64,000 bases of DNA from Clostridia bacterium (GTDB taxonomy: Bacteria > Bacillota > Clostridia > Christensenellales > UBA3700), in NCBI GenBank assembly GCA_029068165.1, contig JAIEDA010000011.1, forward strand, positions 188,058-252,057. Reading direction: 5' to 3'. The position numbers were made by a program, and so were the translations under genes. This document shows positions 46,352-56,197 of this stretch, piece by piece. How positions within the stretch are numbered: position 1 is the first letter of the stretch; each line of letters opens with the position of its first letter. Under the pieces are notes generated by a model that worked only from the letters and a program-made list of their open reading frames with translations, searched no databases and was not told the origin of the DNA.

Positions 46352-48262
46352 TCACACGTCTAAGTCTTTTACGAGATTAGCGTTTTCTTCGATAAAGGTA
46401 CGGCGCTTTTCGGGTTCGTCGCCCATAAGAACCGAGAATATCTCGTCGGCTTCTTCAGCGTCCTTTAGATTAACTCTCAAAAGAGTACGCTTTTCGGGGT
46501 CCATAGTCGTTTCCCACAACTGCTCCGCGTCCATCTCGCCCAAACCTTTATATCTTTGTATTTCAGCTTTCCTTTCTATGCTGACAAGGAAATTTTCCAA
46601 CGATACGTCGTCATAGAAATAGTGCTCTTTCTTGCTGCCTTTTTGCACTACCTTGTAGAGCGGCGGTTGAGCAATGTAAACGTGACCTTGCTCTACTATC
46701 GGCTTCATAAAGCGATAGAAGAACGTAAGCAAAAGTATTCTTATATGGCTGCCGTCTACGTCGGCATCGGTCATACATATAATTCTATCGTACTTAAGTT
46801 TGTTGACGTCGCAGTCCTCGTGTATGCCGCAACCGAACGTCGTAATCATATTCTTGATTTCTTCGCTCTCGAGTACCCTGTTCAGTCTAGCCTTCTCTAC
46901 GTTGAGAATTTTACCTCTCAGCGGAAGAATAGCTTGGAAACGTCTATCTCTACCTTGCTTTGCCGTACCGCCTGCGCTGTCGCCCTCTACGAGATATATC
47001 TCGCACTTTCTCGGGTCTTTGTCTGAACAGTCGGCAAGTTTACCGGGGAGCGTGGTGGATTCGAGCACGGACTTTCTTCTCGTGAGATCTCTCGCGTTTC
47101 TCGCCGCGTCTCTTGCCTTTTTAGCGTTAACAGCCTTGAGGATAAGCTCTTTGGCTTCGCGCGGATTTTCTTCAAGAAATTCGCCGAATTTCTCGCTGAA
47201 AACCTTTGATACTACGCCGCGCATAAAGCTGTTGCCCAGCTTAGTCTTGGTTTGTCCCTCAAACTGCGGGTCGATAAGCTTTACGCTGACTATTGCTACC
47301 AAGCCTTCTCTACAGTCGTCGCCCGAGAGTTTCTCTTCGTTTTTGAGAAGCTTGAGAGAAGTTCCGTAGTCGTTGAAAAGCTTCGTCAGCACGGCTTTAA
47401 AGCCGTCAAGGTGCGTGCCGCCCTCGTGCGTGTTTATATTGTTCGCGTATGAATAAATGCTCTCGCTGTAGCTGTCGTTGTACTGCATAGCTATCTCGAC
47501 TTGATAATCGTCGGTAGCCGAATAAATATACAACGGCTTGTCCAAAAGTCCCTGATCCTTATTGAGCAGGTCTACGTACTCGACTATACCGCCTTCGTAG
47601 TGAAACTCTATCTCGTTTTCTTTGAGCGGTCTACTGTCTTTAAGCACTATTCTCAAGCCCTTGTTGAGGAAAGCGAGCTCTTGGATACGGTGCTTGAGCG
47701 TGTCGAAATCGAAATCAACGGTTTCAAAAATATCGGGATCGGGGAAAAACGTGATCTTAGTACCTCTTCTATTGGTGTTGCCCACCATAGCGAGAGGTCT
47801 TTGCGCTACGCCCCTATTGAAAGACATCTTGTAGAGTTTGCCGTTTTGCGCGACTTCTACGTCCAACCACTCGGAAAGCGCGTTTACGCACGATACGCCT
47901 ACGCCGTGCAATCCTCCCGAAAATTTATATCCGCCGCCGCCGAACTTGCCGCCTGCGTGCAATTTCGTAAGTACGACTTCGACTGCCGACTTGCCCTCTT
48001 TTTCAATGATACCCGTAGGAATACCTCTTCCGTTGTCGGTTACGCTCACTGAACCGTCCTGCAAAATTTCAACGAGAACTTTGTCGCAATAACCTGCCAT
48101 TGCCTCGTCGATAGAGTTGTCCACAACTTCGTATACGAGATGGTGCAAACCTCTTTCGTCCGTAGAGCCTATGTACATACCCGGGCGCTTTCTAACAGGT
48201 TCTAAGCCTTCAAGCACTTGAATGTTTTCCTGAGTGTAATTGCTCTTTTCGATATCGCTCAT
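46352..48262 (-). CDS. gyrB: DNA gyrase subunit B
   Basis: A 636-residue ATPase subunit of gyrase. The GHKL ATP site shows [21 protein letters not shown] and the lid [14 protein letters not shown]. The TOPRIM metal motif is [12 protein letters not shown] and later [14 protein letters not shown]. The C-terminal [20 protein letters not shown] box closes the protein. GGAGG precedes the ATG. A 26-base alternating pyrimidine-purine tract lies about 38 bases upstream (see findings). Confidence 0.96.
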   Translation of the reverse strand: MSDIEKSNYTQENIQVLEGLEPVRKRPGMYIGSTDERGLHHLVYEVVDNSIDEAMAGYCDKVLVEILQDGSVSVTDNGRGIPTGIIEKEGKSAVEVVLTKLHAGGKFGGGGYKFSGGLHGVGVSCVNALSEWLDVEVAQNGKLYKMSFNRGVAQRPLAMVGNTNRRGTKITFFPDPDIFETVDFDFDTLKHRIQELAFLNKGLRIVLKDSRPLKENEIEFHYEGGIVEYVDLLNKDQGLLDKPLYIYSATDDYQVEIAMQYNDSYSESIYSYANNINTHEGGTHLDGFKAVLTKLFNDYGTSLKLLKNEEKLSGDDCREGLVAIVSVKLIDPQFEGQTKTKLGNSFMRGVVSKVFSEKFGEFLEENPREAKELILKAVNAKKARDAARNARDLTRRKSVLESTTLPGKLADCSDKDPRKCEIYLVEGDSAGGTAKQGRDRRFQAILPLRGKILNVEKARLNRVLESEEIKNMITTFGCGIHEDCDVNKLKYDRIICMTDADVDGSHIRILLLTFFYRFMKPIVEQGHVYIAQPPLYKVVQKGSKKEHYFYDDVSLENFLVSIERKAEIQRYKGLGEMDAEQLWETTMDPEKRTLLRVNLKDAEEADEIFSVLMGDEPEKRRTFIEENANLVKDLDV

Positions 48263-48299
48263 TATAACCTCCGTCGTTTAGTATTATCCCGCGTCCTTT

Positions 48300-48325
48300 C
48301 GTGCGTGCGTGCGCACGCATACGCA
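48300..48325. promoter_or_regulatory. 26-bp alternating pyrimidine-purine tract upstream of gyrB
   Basis: Every base from C48300 to A48325 alternates pyrimidine and purine (CGTGCGTGCG then TGCGCACGCA then TACGCA), and 48306-48319 is a perfect palindrome. Such tracts can turn to Z-DNA under negative supercoiling. It lies between the AT-rich putative gyrB promoter region and the gene. No other feature was seen in 48326-48516. Confidence 0.6.
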
Positions 48326-48516
48326 AGATTATAATATTATAATAAAATTATTATATCATATTAAAAGTCAAAATTACAATCTTTTTTTAGAAATTCTTAT
48401 AAAGTATTAAATTTTTTGCCTGCTTAACGTCTAAATAGAGGTAATAACCGTTCGGCATTAAGAACGTTTTTAATATTGATGCAAAATTAAAGTCAACCTT
48501 TTGTGAATTTTTATTT

Positions 48517-49590
48517 TTATTTCTTTTCTATCAAAATCGTATTTCTTGGCAAGTCCATATCAAAATCGGTGCAAGTAATCACCGTTTGCAATCCGCCGGA
48601 AAGTTCCATAAGTTTTTGACGGCGCGACAGGTCAAGTTCGCTAAGCACGTCGTCTAGAAGAAGTACGGGTTTTTCTCCGATTTCGCTTTCAAAAAGATAT
48701 ATTTCCGCTAATTTAAGAGATAACGCAACTGTGCGCTGCTGCCCTTGCGAGCCGTATTTTCTCACGTCTATGCCGTTTATTTTAATTGCTATATCGTCGC
48801 GGTGCGAGCCGAACGACGTATACATTAAGTTCGTATCTTTTTCTATATTCGCGCGGAGCTTATTGAAAAAACTCTCTCTCATATCTTCGATTTTTCCGTA
48901 GTCTACGTTGCTTTCATATTCCAAAGCGAGTACTTCTTTTCCATCGGTTATTTCGTTGTGAATTTTTTGAGCGAACGTTTGGAGTTTTTCTACAAATTCA
49001 TACCTCTTTTGCACAATATACGAGCCGTAGTCGGCAAACTGCGCGTCCCAACCGTAAAGCATTTGAGGTAAGGATTTCATATCCCTGCTTTCTTTTATAA
49101 GTTTATTGCGTTGGGCGAGGATATTGTTGTATTTCGAAAGAGAATAAAAGTACTTCTTATTTTGTTGGGAAAGGCTTATATCGGCAAATCTTCGCCTCTC
49201 TTGAGGACTTTCCTTTATAAGTTTCATTTCGTCGGGCGAAAAGAACACTATATTGAGCATACCGAGAATTTCGCTAAGCTTTACGAGAGGAATACCGTCT
49301 ATAGCAATTCTCTTTTTATCCTGCGAATCTATTGAAAACTCAACCGTATGAGTGGAATTGCGCTTTTTGAGCGTAACTTTGATATAAGCGTATTCGCTGC
49401 CCCATTTTATCATCTCGCGGTATTTATTCGTACGCGGAGATTTGCCTATACCCGAACAGTATAGACTTTCTAAAAGATTGGTTTTTCCGCAAGCGTTTTC
49501 GCCGATTATAACGTTTAGACCTTCCTTAAAAAAAACAGTTCTATCTTCGTAATTGCGGAAATTTTTTAGCGTTACGCTCTCTATATACAT
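48517..49590 (-). CDS. recF: DNA replication and repair protein RecF
   Basis: A 357-residue ABC-type ATPase that loads RecA at gaps with RecO and RecR. Walker A appears as GENACGKTNLLE near residue 32, the signature region as YGSQGQQRTVALSLKLAE, and Walker B as PVLLLDDVLSELD. The ATG at 49590 lies six bases after TATAAT, with no ribosome site, so a leaderless mRNA is expected. It diverges from dnaA and is separated from gyrB by about 250 bases. Confidence 0.94.
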   Translation of the reverse strand: MYIESVTLKNFRNYEDRTVFFKEGLNVIIGENACGKTNLLESLYCSGIGKSPRTNKYREMIKWGSEYAYIKVTLKKRNSTHTVEFSIDSQDKKRIAIDGIPLVKLSEILGMLNIVFFSPDEMKLIKESPQERRRFADISLSQQNKKYFYSLSKYNNILAQRNKLIKESRDMKSLPQMLYGWDAQFADYGSYIVQKRYEFVEKLQTFAQKIHNEITDGKEVLALEYESNVDYGKIEDMRESFFNKLRANIEKDTNLMYTSFGSHRDDIAIKINGIDVRKYGSQGQQRTVALSLKLAEIYLFESEIGEKPVLLLDDVLSELDLSRRQKLMELSGGLQTVITCTDFDMDLPRNTILIEKK

Positions 49591-49596
49591 AGTTAT

Positions 49597-49625
49597 ATTA
49601 TAATTGAATTAAAATTTATTATCAA
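49597..49625 (-). promoter_or_regulatory. Promoter of recF (predicted leaderless)
   Basis: On the reverse strand TTGATA (49620-49625), 17 bp, TATAAT (49597-49602); the ATG follows after six bases. Confidence 0.75.
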
Positions 49626-49706
49626 CTCAACTTCTTTAAATATTTATTTTAATTACTTTTTACTGTTTTTTATATATTATAAATAATGGAAAATCGCTTA
49701 AATTAA

Positions 49707-49735
49707 TTGAAATTCGAGGCAAAACCCTGTATAAT
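49707..49735 (+). promoter_or_regulatory. Promoter of dnaA (predicted leaderless)
   Basis: TTGAAA (49707-49712), 17 bp, TATAAT (49730-49735); the ATG at 49742 follows after six bases. The 151-base divergent gap holds back-to-back recF and dnaA promoters and no DnaA box. Confidence 0.8.
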
Positions 49736-49741
49736 AATTGT

Positions 49742-51091
49742 ATGGACGAGTGTAAGAAAATTTGGAATATTCTAATGTTGGAGATTTCCAATAAAATATC
49801 GACGGTAACTATTGAAATGTGGTTCAATTCTCTTGAGCCGCTTACTATCGTGTATAACAAACTTATTATCGTCGCAAAACTTAAATCCATTAAGAACACT
49901 ATATACAAAAATTATAGAAATCTTATCCTGGACGAAATCAAGAAACTAAATACTTGCGTCGACGATTTTCTTATCATTACTCCTGACGAAATTTCGGTGT
50001 ATGAAAATCAAATAAAGGAAGATAAAGCGGCGTTTGAAAAAGACGAAACGAATAGCTTGCTTTTCGACAACAACTTCACTTTTGATAAATTCGTCGTAGG
50101 TCAAAGCAACCAAATCGTATACGCTGCGGCTAAAGCCGTCGCGAGCGAACCCGGTACGCTTCACAATCCGCTGTTTATATACGGCGGCGTTGGACTTGGA
50201 AAAACTCACATTATGCACGCAGTAGGCAACGAGATATTAAAGCATAATAAAAAAGCCAAGATACTCTATTGCACAACCGAGCAGTTTGTAAACGACTTTA
50301 TCGACAGCATTAGAAATAATAAAGACAACGAACAAAATAAGAAATTTAGAGAAAAGTATAGAAACGTAGATATATTAATGCTTGACGATATACAGTTTTT
50401 AGCGGGAAAAACGGGTACTCAGGAAGCTCTTTTCCACACTTTCAACGATTTATATCAAAACAAAAAGCAAATTATACTCTCGTCGGACAGGCACCCTAAA
50501 GAACTTACTTTTCTCGAAGAAAGATTGCAATCGAGATTTGCTAGCGGTCTAACGGTAGATATTTCTACACCGGATTTAGAAACTAGAATTGCTATTTTGC
50601 AAAAGAAAGCTTTCTATAAAAGCGTTAATCTACCTATAGAAGTCGTTTACTTTATGGCGGAAAATTTCGACAGCAATATAAGAGAACTCGAAGGAGCTCT
50701 TCAAAAAGTTATTTTCTACTGTCAATTAGAGGGAAAAGCGCCCGACAATATCGACATCATAAAAGAAGCTCTTAAAGACGATATTGACGTGACTAATCAT
50801 ATACTCTCTCTCGATTCAATCGTGGACGCTACTTGTTCTTACTATAACATTAAAAAAGAAGAAGTAATCGGCAAGAAAAAGCTTAAACAAATTGTTCAGG
50901 CTCGCCAAATTGCCATATATCTTATAAACGATTTGTTGGGAGTACCTCTCGCAACTATAGGCAGTTACTTCGGCGGCCGCGATCATACTACTATCATATA
51001 CGCACGAGATAAGATAGAAGAATTAATAAAGAGCAATAATATGATTGCCAACCAAATAAAAGATATAAAAAATATGATACAAAAGATATAA
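49742..51091 (+). CDS. dnaA: Chromosomal replication initiator DnaA
   Basis: A 449-residue AAA+ protein that binds DnaA boxes and unwinds the origin. Domain I begins MDECKKIWNILMLEIS. Domain III has Walker A GGVGLGKTH and Walker B ILMLDDIQF; domain IV ends with the DNA-binding signature GGRDHTTIIYARD. The start fits the family's usual N-terminus and has no ribosome site, so the message is probably leaderless. It is followed by dnaN 243 bases later. Confidence 0.97.
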   Translation: MDECKKIWNILMLEISNKISTVTIEMWFNSLEPLTIVYNKLIIVAKLKSIKNTIYKNYRNLILDEIKKLNTCVDDFLIITPDEISVYENQIKEDKAAFEKDETNSLLFDNNFTFDKFVVGQSNQIVYAAAKAVASEPGTLHNPLFIYGGVGLGKTHIMHAVGNEILKHNKKAKILYCTTEQFVNDFIDSIRNNKDNEQNKKFREKYRNVDILMLDDIQFLAGKTGTQEALFHTFNDLYQNKKQIILSSDRHPKELTFLEERLQSRFASGLTVDISTPDLETRIAILQKKAFYKSVNLPIEVVYFMAENFDSNIRELEGALQKVIFYCQLEGKAPDNIDIIKEALKDDIDVTNHILSLDSIVDATCSYYNIKKEEVIGKKKLKQIVQARQIAIYLINDLLGVPLATIGSYFGGRDHTTIIYARDKIEELIKSNNMIANQIKDIKNMIQKI

Positions 51092-51165
51092 TTTAGAGCG
51101 TTTTTAGCCATAAGTTATATACTCGACGGGTATAAAAATTCTTAAATTATTATCTTTGTGGAAAG

Positions 51166-51256
51166 TGTGGATAACTTTTAAAATCTATCAACGTTTTTTG
51201 AGGGTAAAATGTTTATAATTTTATCGGATATGTGTTGATTAATCCCACTTATCAAC
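51166..51256. promoter_or_regulatory. DnaA boxes in the dnaA-dnaN gap
   Basis: A perfect TGTGGATAA at 51166-51174 and the one-mismatch TTATCAACA at 51248-51256, followed by very AT-rich DNA (51257-51310). This could be one half of a bipartite origin as in Bacillus, or a regulatory site for dnaN. Confidence 0.55.
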
Positions 51257-51334
51257 AATATCAACATTGTTATTATGATAATTATTATCTAATCTATATA
51301 ATATAAAATATATAATTGCAAGAAGAGGTGAAAT

Positions 51335-52441
51335 ATGAAATTTGTATGTAACGGAACGGATTTATCGGACGCTTTGTCAAAAGTAATTAAGGCTTTGCCG
51401 TCTAAAAAGAGTATGCCTATTCTCGAAGGAATAAAGTTTAGCGCTTTCGGCGACACGTTGACTATAATGGCTACCGATATAGATTTCGTAGTTATTATAA
51501 AAATTAAGGCCGATATAATAATGGAAGGCGAAGTTTTAGTCCAAGGCAGGACTATTTGCGAATATATAAGAAAGATAAGCAAGGAGAACTATATAGAGTT
51601 TGACACTCAAGTTGAAAACGATAAACTTTATATTTCCCATTGCGACAGTTTTATTTATCTTGCGACGATGAATTTGTCGGAATACCCCGCTATCGAAGAA
51701 ATTAAATACGATATGAATATTTCTATCAAGCAAAAAGATTTTAAGGATTTGGTAAATAAGACTATATTCGCTACTTCTACCGAAGATATAAGACAACAGC
51801 TCAAAGGCTGTCTATTATCGGTAAAGAAAAACGTTGTAAAGAGCGTTGGTCTTGACGGATATAGACTTGCTATTTGCAATAAGCAGCTTGAAGAAGAATA
51901 TCAAGACAAGGAAATAATAGTTCCGGCTAAGAATTTAAGCGAAATAGCTAAACTTCTTGAAAATGACGACGAAAATATTTCTATCAGCATCAACGACAAA
52001 AAGATGATGGTTGAATTTGAAAACAGCAAAGTAATAACTTCCCTTATAGCAGGACAGTATATCAAGTACGAATCTACTATTCCTACGCATTTCGAAACTG
52101 AAATAACAGTAGATAGAGCAAGTCTTGAATACAGTATGGATAAAGTTGACGTCATTGCTAAGCAGGACAAGAACAACTATATTAAAATGGATATAAAAGA
52201 GGGTAAGATGACTATCTATTGCAACACTGCTCTAAGCAATATAAAAGAAGTTATCAACACTTTTACGAAAGGTAAAGACGTCACCGTTAGCCTCAACGCT
52301 AAATATTTGACCGACTGTATAAAGAATAGCAGCGACGAATATCTATCTATAAAGATTTCTAACAGCAATAATCCTATAGTAATTACTCCTATCGAAAGCG
52401 ACGAGTATTTGTATTTGATATTGCCGATTCGTACTAGATAA
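51335..52441 (+). CDS. dnaN: DNA polymerase III beta sliding clamp
   Basis: A 368-residue clamp that encircles DNA and tethers the polymerase. The three-domain layout is kept: MKFVCNGTDLSDALSKVIKA at the start, a central LLSVKKNVVKSVGLDGYRLA and a C-terminal ITPIESDEYLYLILPIRT. AGAGGTGA precedes the ATG. It forms a dnaA-dnaN unit, but recF is not downstream as usual. Confidence 0.96.
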   Translation: MKFVCNGTDLSDALSKVIKALPSKKSMPILEGIKFSAFGDTLTIMATDIDFVVIIKIKADIIMEGEVLVQGRTICEYIRKISKENYIEFDTQVENDKLYISHCDSFIYLATMNLSEYPAIEEIKYDMNISIKQKDFKDLVNKTIFATSTEDIRQQLKGCLLSVKKNVVKSVGLDGYRLAICNKQLEEEYQDKEIIVPAKNLSEIAKLLENDDENISISINDKKMMVEFENSKVITSLIAGQYIKYESTIPTHFETEITVDRASLEYSMDKVDVIAKQDKNNYIKMDIKEGKMTIYCNTALSNIKEVINTFTKGKDVTVSLNAKYLTDCIKNSSDEYLSIKISNSNNPIVITPIESDEYLYLILPIRTR

Positions 52442-52495
52442 TAGGCGAACGCGTATAGAGGAGCGCTTTTCGCTTGATCTTTAATATAATAATAA

Positions 52496-52521
52496 AAAAG
52501 GAACTTTAATTAGTTCCTTTT
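52496..52521. terminator. Terminator between dnaN and parB
   Basis: AAAAGGAACT and AGTTCCTTTT form a 10-bp stem with a 6-base loop; T-rich stretches flank both sides, so it can end dnaN and parB transcripts. Confidence 0.8.
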
Positions 52522-52586
52522 ATTTTTATTTATCAAATTATAATAATTAAAAGATGCAATTTAATTTAGACTATTTTTTATTATAA

Positions 52587-53456
52587 TTAGTCCTTGATTT
52601 TAGCCATTATTTCAAAAATACGATCCAAATCGGCAGTAGAATAATAATCAATATAAATTCTACCCTTATTGTTATTTCCTACGGCGTAAACTTTCGTGCC
52701 GAACTTTCTATTCATTATATTAGCCAAATCTTTAAGTTCTACCGATTGTTCTTGAGGAAGCTTTTGTTTTTTGTTAGGGTTTAGGTAATTTCTTACCATA
52801 AGCTCAAGCTGTCTTACGCTAAGCTGTTTATCGCAAGCGGCTATAGCGTAGGTGTTTTGTACGATATAATCTTTAATAGACGTCAAACATCTTGCGTGAC
52901 CTGCGGACAGTCTACCGTTGACAACCATATCTATTACGACGGGATTGAGATTTAAAAGACGCAAAGAGTTGGTAATAACAGGACGCGACTTACCGAGCTT
53001 GTCGGCGAGTTGCTCTTGAGTAAAACCGTATTCGTCGATAAGAGATTTATAAGCTTGCGCTTCTTCGATAGGGTTGAGGTCTTGACGTTGAAGATTCTCT
53101 ATCAAAGAGATTTCTTTGATTTGTTTTCTAGTAAGGTTTTTGATTATGACTGGAATAGTAGTATTGCCGGCTATTTTGTTTGCGCGAAATCTTCTCTCGC
53201 CCGCAACTATTTCATAAGAGTCGTTGCCGATAGGACATACTATAATAGGTTGAACAACGCCGTAGTTTTTAATAGAAACGGCAAGCTCTTCAAGCAAATT
53301 CTCGTCAAATTTTTTTCTAGGCTGATTGGGATTGGCGGTTATTTTATCAATAGATAGTATTTCAACGCCTACGTTGAGATTACCGTCTTTATCGTAAGAG
53401 GTCAAATCTCCGTCTATATCTAGCATCTTTTCTATTGTAGAATTTTCTTTCGTCAT
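52587..53456 (-). CDS. parB: Chromosome-partitioning protein ParB/Spo0J
   Basis: A 289-residue CTPase clamp that loads at parS and organises the origin region. ITANPNQPRKKFDENLLEEL opens the N-terminal domain, the CTP-binding motif reads GERRFRA, and ENLQRQDLNPIEEA precedes the helix-turn-helix (GFTQEQLADKLGKSRPVITN). It could instead be the nucleoid-occlusion paralogue Noc. No parA is next to it in the window, although one usually precedes parB. GGAGG precedes the ATG. Confidence 0.88.
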   Translation of the reverse strand: MTKENSTIEKMLDIDGDLTSYDKDGNLNVGVEILSIDKITANPNQPRKKFDENLLEELAVSIKNYGVVQPIIVCPIGNDSYEIVAGERRFRANKIAGNTTIPVIIKNLTRKQIKEISLIENLQRQDLNPIEEAQAYKSLIDEYGFTQEQLADKLGKSRPVITNSLRLLNLNPVVIDMVVNGRLSAGHARCLTSIKDYIVQNTYAIAACDKQLSVRQLELMVRNYLNPNKKQKLPQEQSVELKDLANIMNRKFGTKVYAVGNNNKGRIYIDYYSTADLDRIFEIMAKIKD

Positions 53457-53529
53457 AAGTAAACCTCCGTGAACCAGCTATACTCTTTTATATTATATCA
53501 AATAAAATTACTATATGCAAGAAAAATAT

Positions 53530-54234
53530 TTATCCCAAAATAGGACTAATTCGAGGTTTATTTCCTCCTCTCGGATATTTTTTTGGACAATCTCCGTCTT
53601 TTTCAACTATGATTATAAAACGTTTATCGCCACCGACAAGACTATATTCTCGAATTTCTTGGACTTTAGAATTTAAAATGCATAATATTTTGTTGGAATT
53701 TTCAAGTTCTTCCTTATAGTTTATACCTTTGTACGCTATAAGTTTTCCTCCGACTTTTACCAAAGGAAGAGTATACTCCGCCAAAGTAGGAAGAGCCGCT
53801 ACTGCCCTCGCAACGCAAATGTCAAACTTTTGAAAATTTTCTTTTGCAAAATCTTCTACGCGCGAATGTAAGGTTGTTATATTATCGAGCGAAAGCTCTT
53901 TTTTTACTTCTTTTATGAATTCTATTTTTTTGTTTACGCTGTCCACTAACGTAAACTCTATATTAGGATTTAAAATAGCAAGCGGAATACTCGGAAAACC
54001 CGCTCCGCAGCCTATATCGCAAACGCTTAAACTTCCTTGAATTAAATCGTTGCCGAGTAGGCTGTCTATAAAATGTTTTATTTGAACGTCTTCAAGAGAA
54101 GTGATTGCAGTAAGATTTATTTTTTTGTTCCAATCTTCGAGCAACAAAAAGTAATCTCCGAATTTTCGTAAGATTTCTTCGCTATAGAGGTTTTTCTCTT
54201 TAAGATAGTTTTCAAGTATAGTTAAATTTTGCAT
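53530..54234 (-). CDS. rsmG: 16S rRNA (guanine-527-N7) methyltransferase RsmG
   Basis: A 234-residue SAM-dependent enzyme that methylates G527 of 16S rRNA. The SAM loop is CDIGCGAGFPSIPLAI, with SRVEDFAKENFQ and CVARAVAALPTLAEY further on, typical of GidB/RsmG. Its ATG lies one base after the mnmG stop, so translation is likely coupled. The C-terminal end is slightly Lys/Pro-rich. Confidence 0.94.
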   Translation of the reverse strand: MQNLTILENYLKEKNLYSEEILRKFGDYFLLLEDWNKKINLTAITSLEDVQIKHFIDSLLGNDLIQGSLSVCDIGCGAGFPSIPLAILNPNIEFTLVDSVNKKIEFIKEVKKELSLDNITTLHSRVEDFAKENFQKFDICVARAVAALPTLAEYTLPLVKVGGKLIAYKGINYKEELENSNKILCILNSKVQEIREYSLVGGDKRFIIIVEKDGDCPKKYPRGGNKPRISPILG

Positions 54235-54235
54235 A

Positions 54236-56095
54236 TTACAATTTATTTTTGGAAAGATAGACTAAAAGCACTGTTATATCAGCAGGCGAAACTCCGCTTA
54301 TTCTTGAAGCTTGTCCTAAGTTTAGAGGACGAATTTTATCAAGTTTTTGCCGAGCTTCTATTCTAAGTCCTTTGATTTGAGAATAGTCGATATCATTTGG
54401 CAAAGATTTGCTTTCCAACTTATTTATATCGTCTACGATATTTTTTTGTTTACAAAGATAACCTTCGTATTTTATATCAGTGGCAATCTCTTCAAAGCAT
54501 CTTCTATCCGCATCTTTAAAATCGTCAAAATTATCGATAAGGCAGTCGCAAGTTACGTTTGGTCTTTTGAGCATATCTCTAAAGCTCAAACCGTTGTGAG
54601 GTATGCTCTCGCCTATACTCTCAAATAATTCTTTAAAATCTTTTGGCGGAATAACTTTGTCTAGAAGAGCTAAAATATTCTTTGAATTTTCCAATTTTTC
54701 GCAGTAACTTTCCCATCTTTTATCGTCGACGAGTCCTACTTCTCTTCCAATAGGAGTAAGTCTTTTATCAGCGTTTTCCTGTCTTAACAGCAGTCTATGC
54801 TCCGCTCTTGCCGTCATCATTCTATAAGGTTCGTTAGTGCCTTTGGTGACGAGATCGTCGATAAGTACGCCGATATAAGAAGAATCCCTCGTCAAAGTCA
54901 AAGGAGCTTTGTTTTTCAAATACAGCGAAGCGTTTATTCCGGCAATCAAGCCTTGAGCTGCCGCCTCTTCATATCCGCTGCTACCGTTGAGCTGACCCGC
55001 CAAGAAAAGTCCGCCTATATGCTTAACCATAAGATAAGGCGTAAGGCACAGCGAATCGATACAGTCGTATTCTATAGCGTAAGCAAACCTCATAATTTTT
55101 ACTTTTTCAAGACCGATAACCGATTTATACATCTCTATTTGTACGTCGTAAGGCAGCGAAGAACTCATACCCTGCACGTACATTTCGTTGGTGAGAGAAC
55201 TTTCGGGTTCAATAAAAATTTGATGTCGTTCCTTGTCCGCAAACCTCATTATCTTGTCCTCGATAGACGGACAGTATCTCGGACCTACGCTGTGAATAGA
55301 CCCGTTGTAGAGAGGAGAGCGGTCAATGTTTGCCAAAATAACGTCTTTTGTCTTTTGAGTGGTATAAGTGAGATAACAAACCTCTTTATTTTGTACGAAT
55401 CCTTTCGTCATAAAAGAGAATGGATATATATCGTCGTCGCCGTTTTGGACTTGCATAGCCTCAAAATTTATGGAATTTTTATCTACTCTTGCAGGAGTTC
55501 CCGTCTTAAATCTACGTGTGGGAATATCCATCGCAAGCAGGCTGTCGGTAAGTTTGGTCGCCCGTGAAAAACCGTTGGGACCCGTCTTGGTTACGTTGTC
55601 GCCGATGATAATATGAGCGTTGAGATAAACGCCCGTGCACACGACTATTGCGTCGCAATAAAACTCCTGTCCGAGCGTGGTTTTGACGCCAATGACTTTA
55701 CCGTTTGACGTGAGCACTTCGGCTACTTCGGCTTGCAGTATATCGAGATTGGGCTGCGTTTCCATTATATTTTTCATATAGTGGTGATAAAGAGTCTTAT
55801 CCGCTTGACCTCTCAGCGATTGCACCGCCGCGCCCTTGCCCATATTCAGCATACGAATTTGCAATAAATTATTGTCGGCGGATAATCCCATTTGACCGCC
55901 TAAAGCGTCGATTTCTCGCACCAAGTGACCCTTAGCCGTGCCCCCGATAGCAGGATTGCAAGCCATAAAAGCAATAGCGTCTAAAGACAGCGTAACCGCG
56001 AGCGTTTTATGACCTAGCCTTGCCAAAGCAAGACTCGCCTCAACTCCCGCGTGTCCGCAACCTATTACTATAGCGTCGTATCTTTTGGTTTCCAT
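54236..56095 (-). CDS. mnmG: tRNA uridine-5-carboxymethylaminomethyl modification enzyme MnmG
   Basis: A 619-residue FAD enzyme that, with MnmE, modifies the wobble uridine of several tRNAs. The FAD loop is VIGCGHAGVEASLALA; NPAIGGTAKGHLVREIDALG and a late SGYEEAAAQGLIAG motif mark the family. It is divergent from its partner mnmE, not co-directional as usual. No clear ribosome site precedes the ATG. Confidence 0.95.
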   Translation of the reverse strand: METKRYDAIVIGCGHAGVEASLALARLGHKTLAVTLSLDAIAFMACNPAIGGTAKGHLVREIDALGGQMGLSADNNLLQIRMLNMGKGAAVQSLRGQADKTLYHHYMKNIMETQPNLDILQAEVAEVLTSNGKVIGVKTTLGQEFYCDAIVVCTGVYLNAHIIIGDNVTKTGPNGFSRATKLTDSLLAMDIPTRRFKTGTPARVDKNSINFEAMQVQNGDDDIYPFSFMTKGFVQNKEVCYLTYTTQKTKDVILANIDRSPLYNGSIHSVGPRYCPSIEDKIMRFADKERHQIFIEPESSLTNEMYVQGMSSSLPYDVQIEMYKSVIGLEKVKIMRFAYAIEYDCIDSLCLTPYLMVKHIGGLFLAGQLNGSSGYEEAAAQGLIAGINASLYLKNKAPLTLTRDSSYIGVLIDDLVTKGTNEPYRMMTARAEHRLLLRQENADKRLTPIGREVGLVDDKRWESYCEKLENSKNILALLDKVIPPKDFKELFESIGESIPHNGLSFRDMLKRPNVTCDCLIDNFDDFKDADRRCFEEIATDIKYEGYLCKQKNIVDDINKLESKSLPNDIDYSQIKGLRIEARQKLDKIRPLNLGQASRISGVSPADITVLLVYLSKNKL

Positions 56096-56162
56096 ATCGT
56101 TTTAATTGTCTTATTATATGCAGTCAATCTAGCGTTTACATTATATCATAACGCCCTAACGA

Positions 56163-56191
56163 TTGCAATTAATATGATAAACTGCTATAAT
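56163..56191 (+). promoter_or_regulatory. Promoter of mnmE (predicted leaderless)
   Basis: TTGCAA (56163-56168), 17 bp, TATAAT (56186-56191); the ATG at 56198 follows after six bases with no ribosome site. Confidence 0.75.
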
Positions 56192-56197
56192 TTAATT

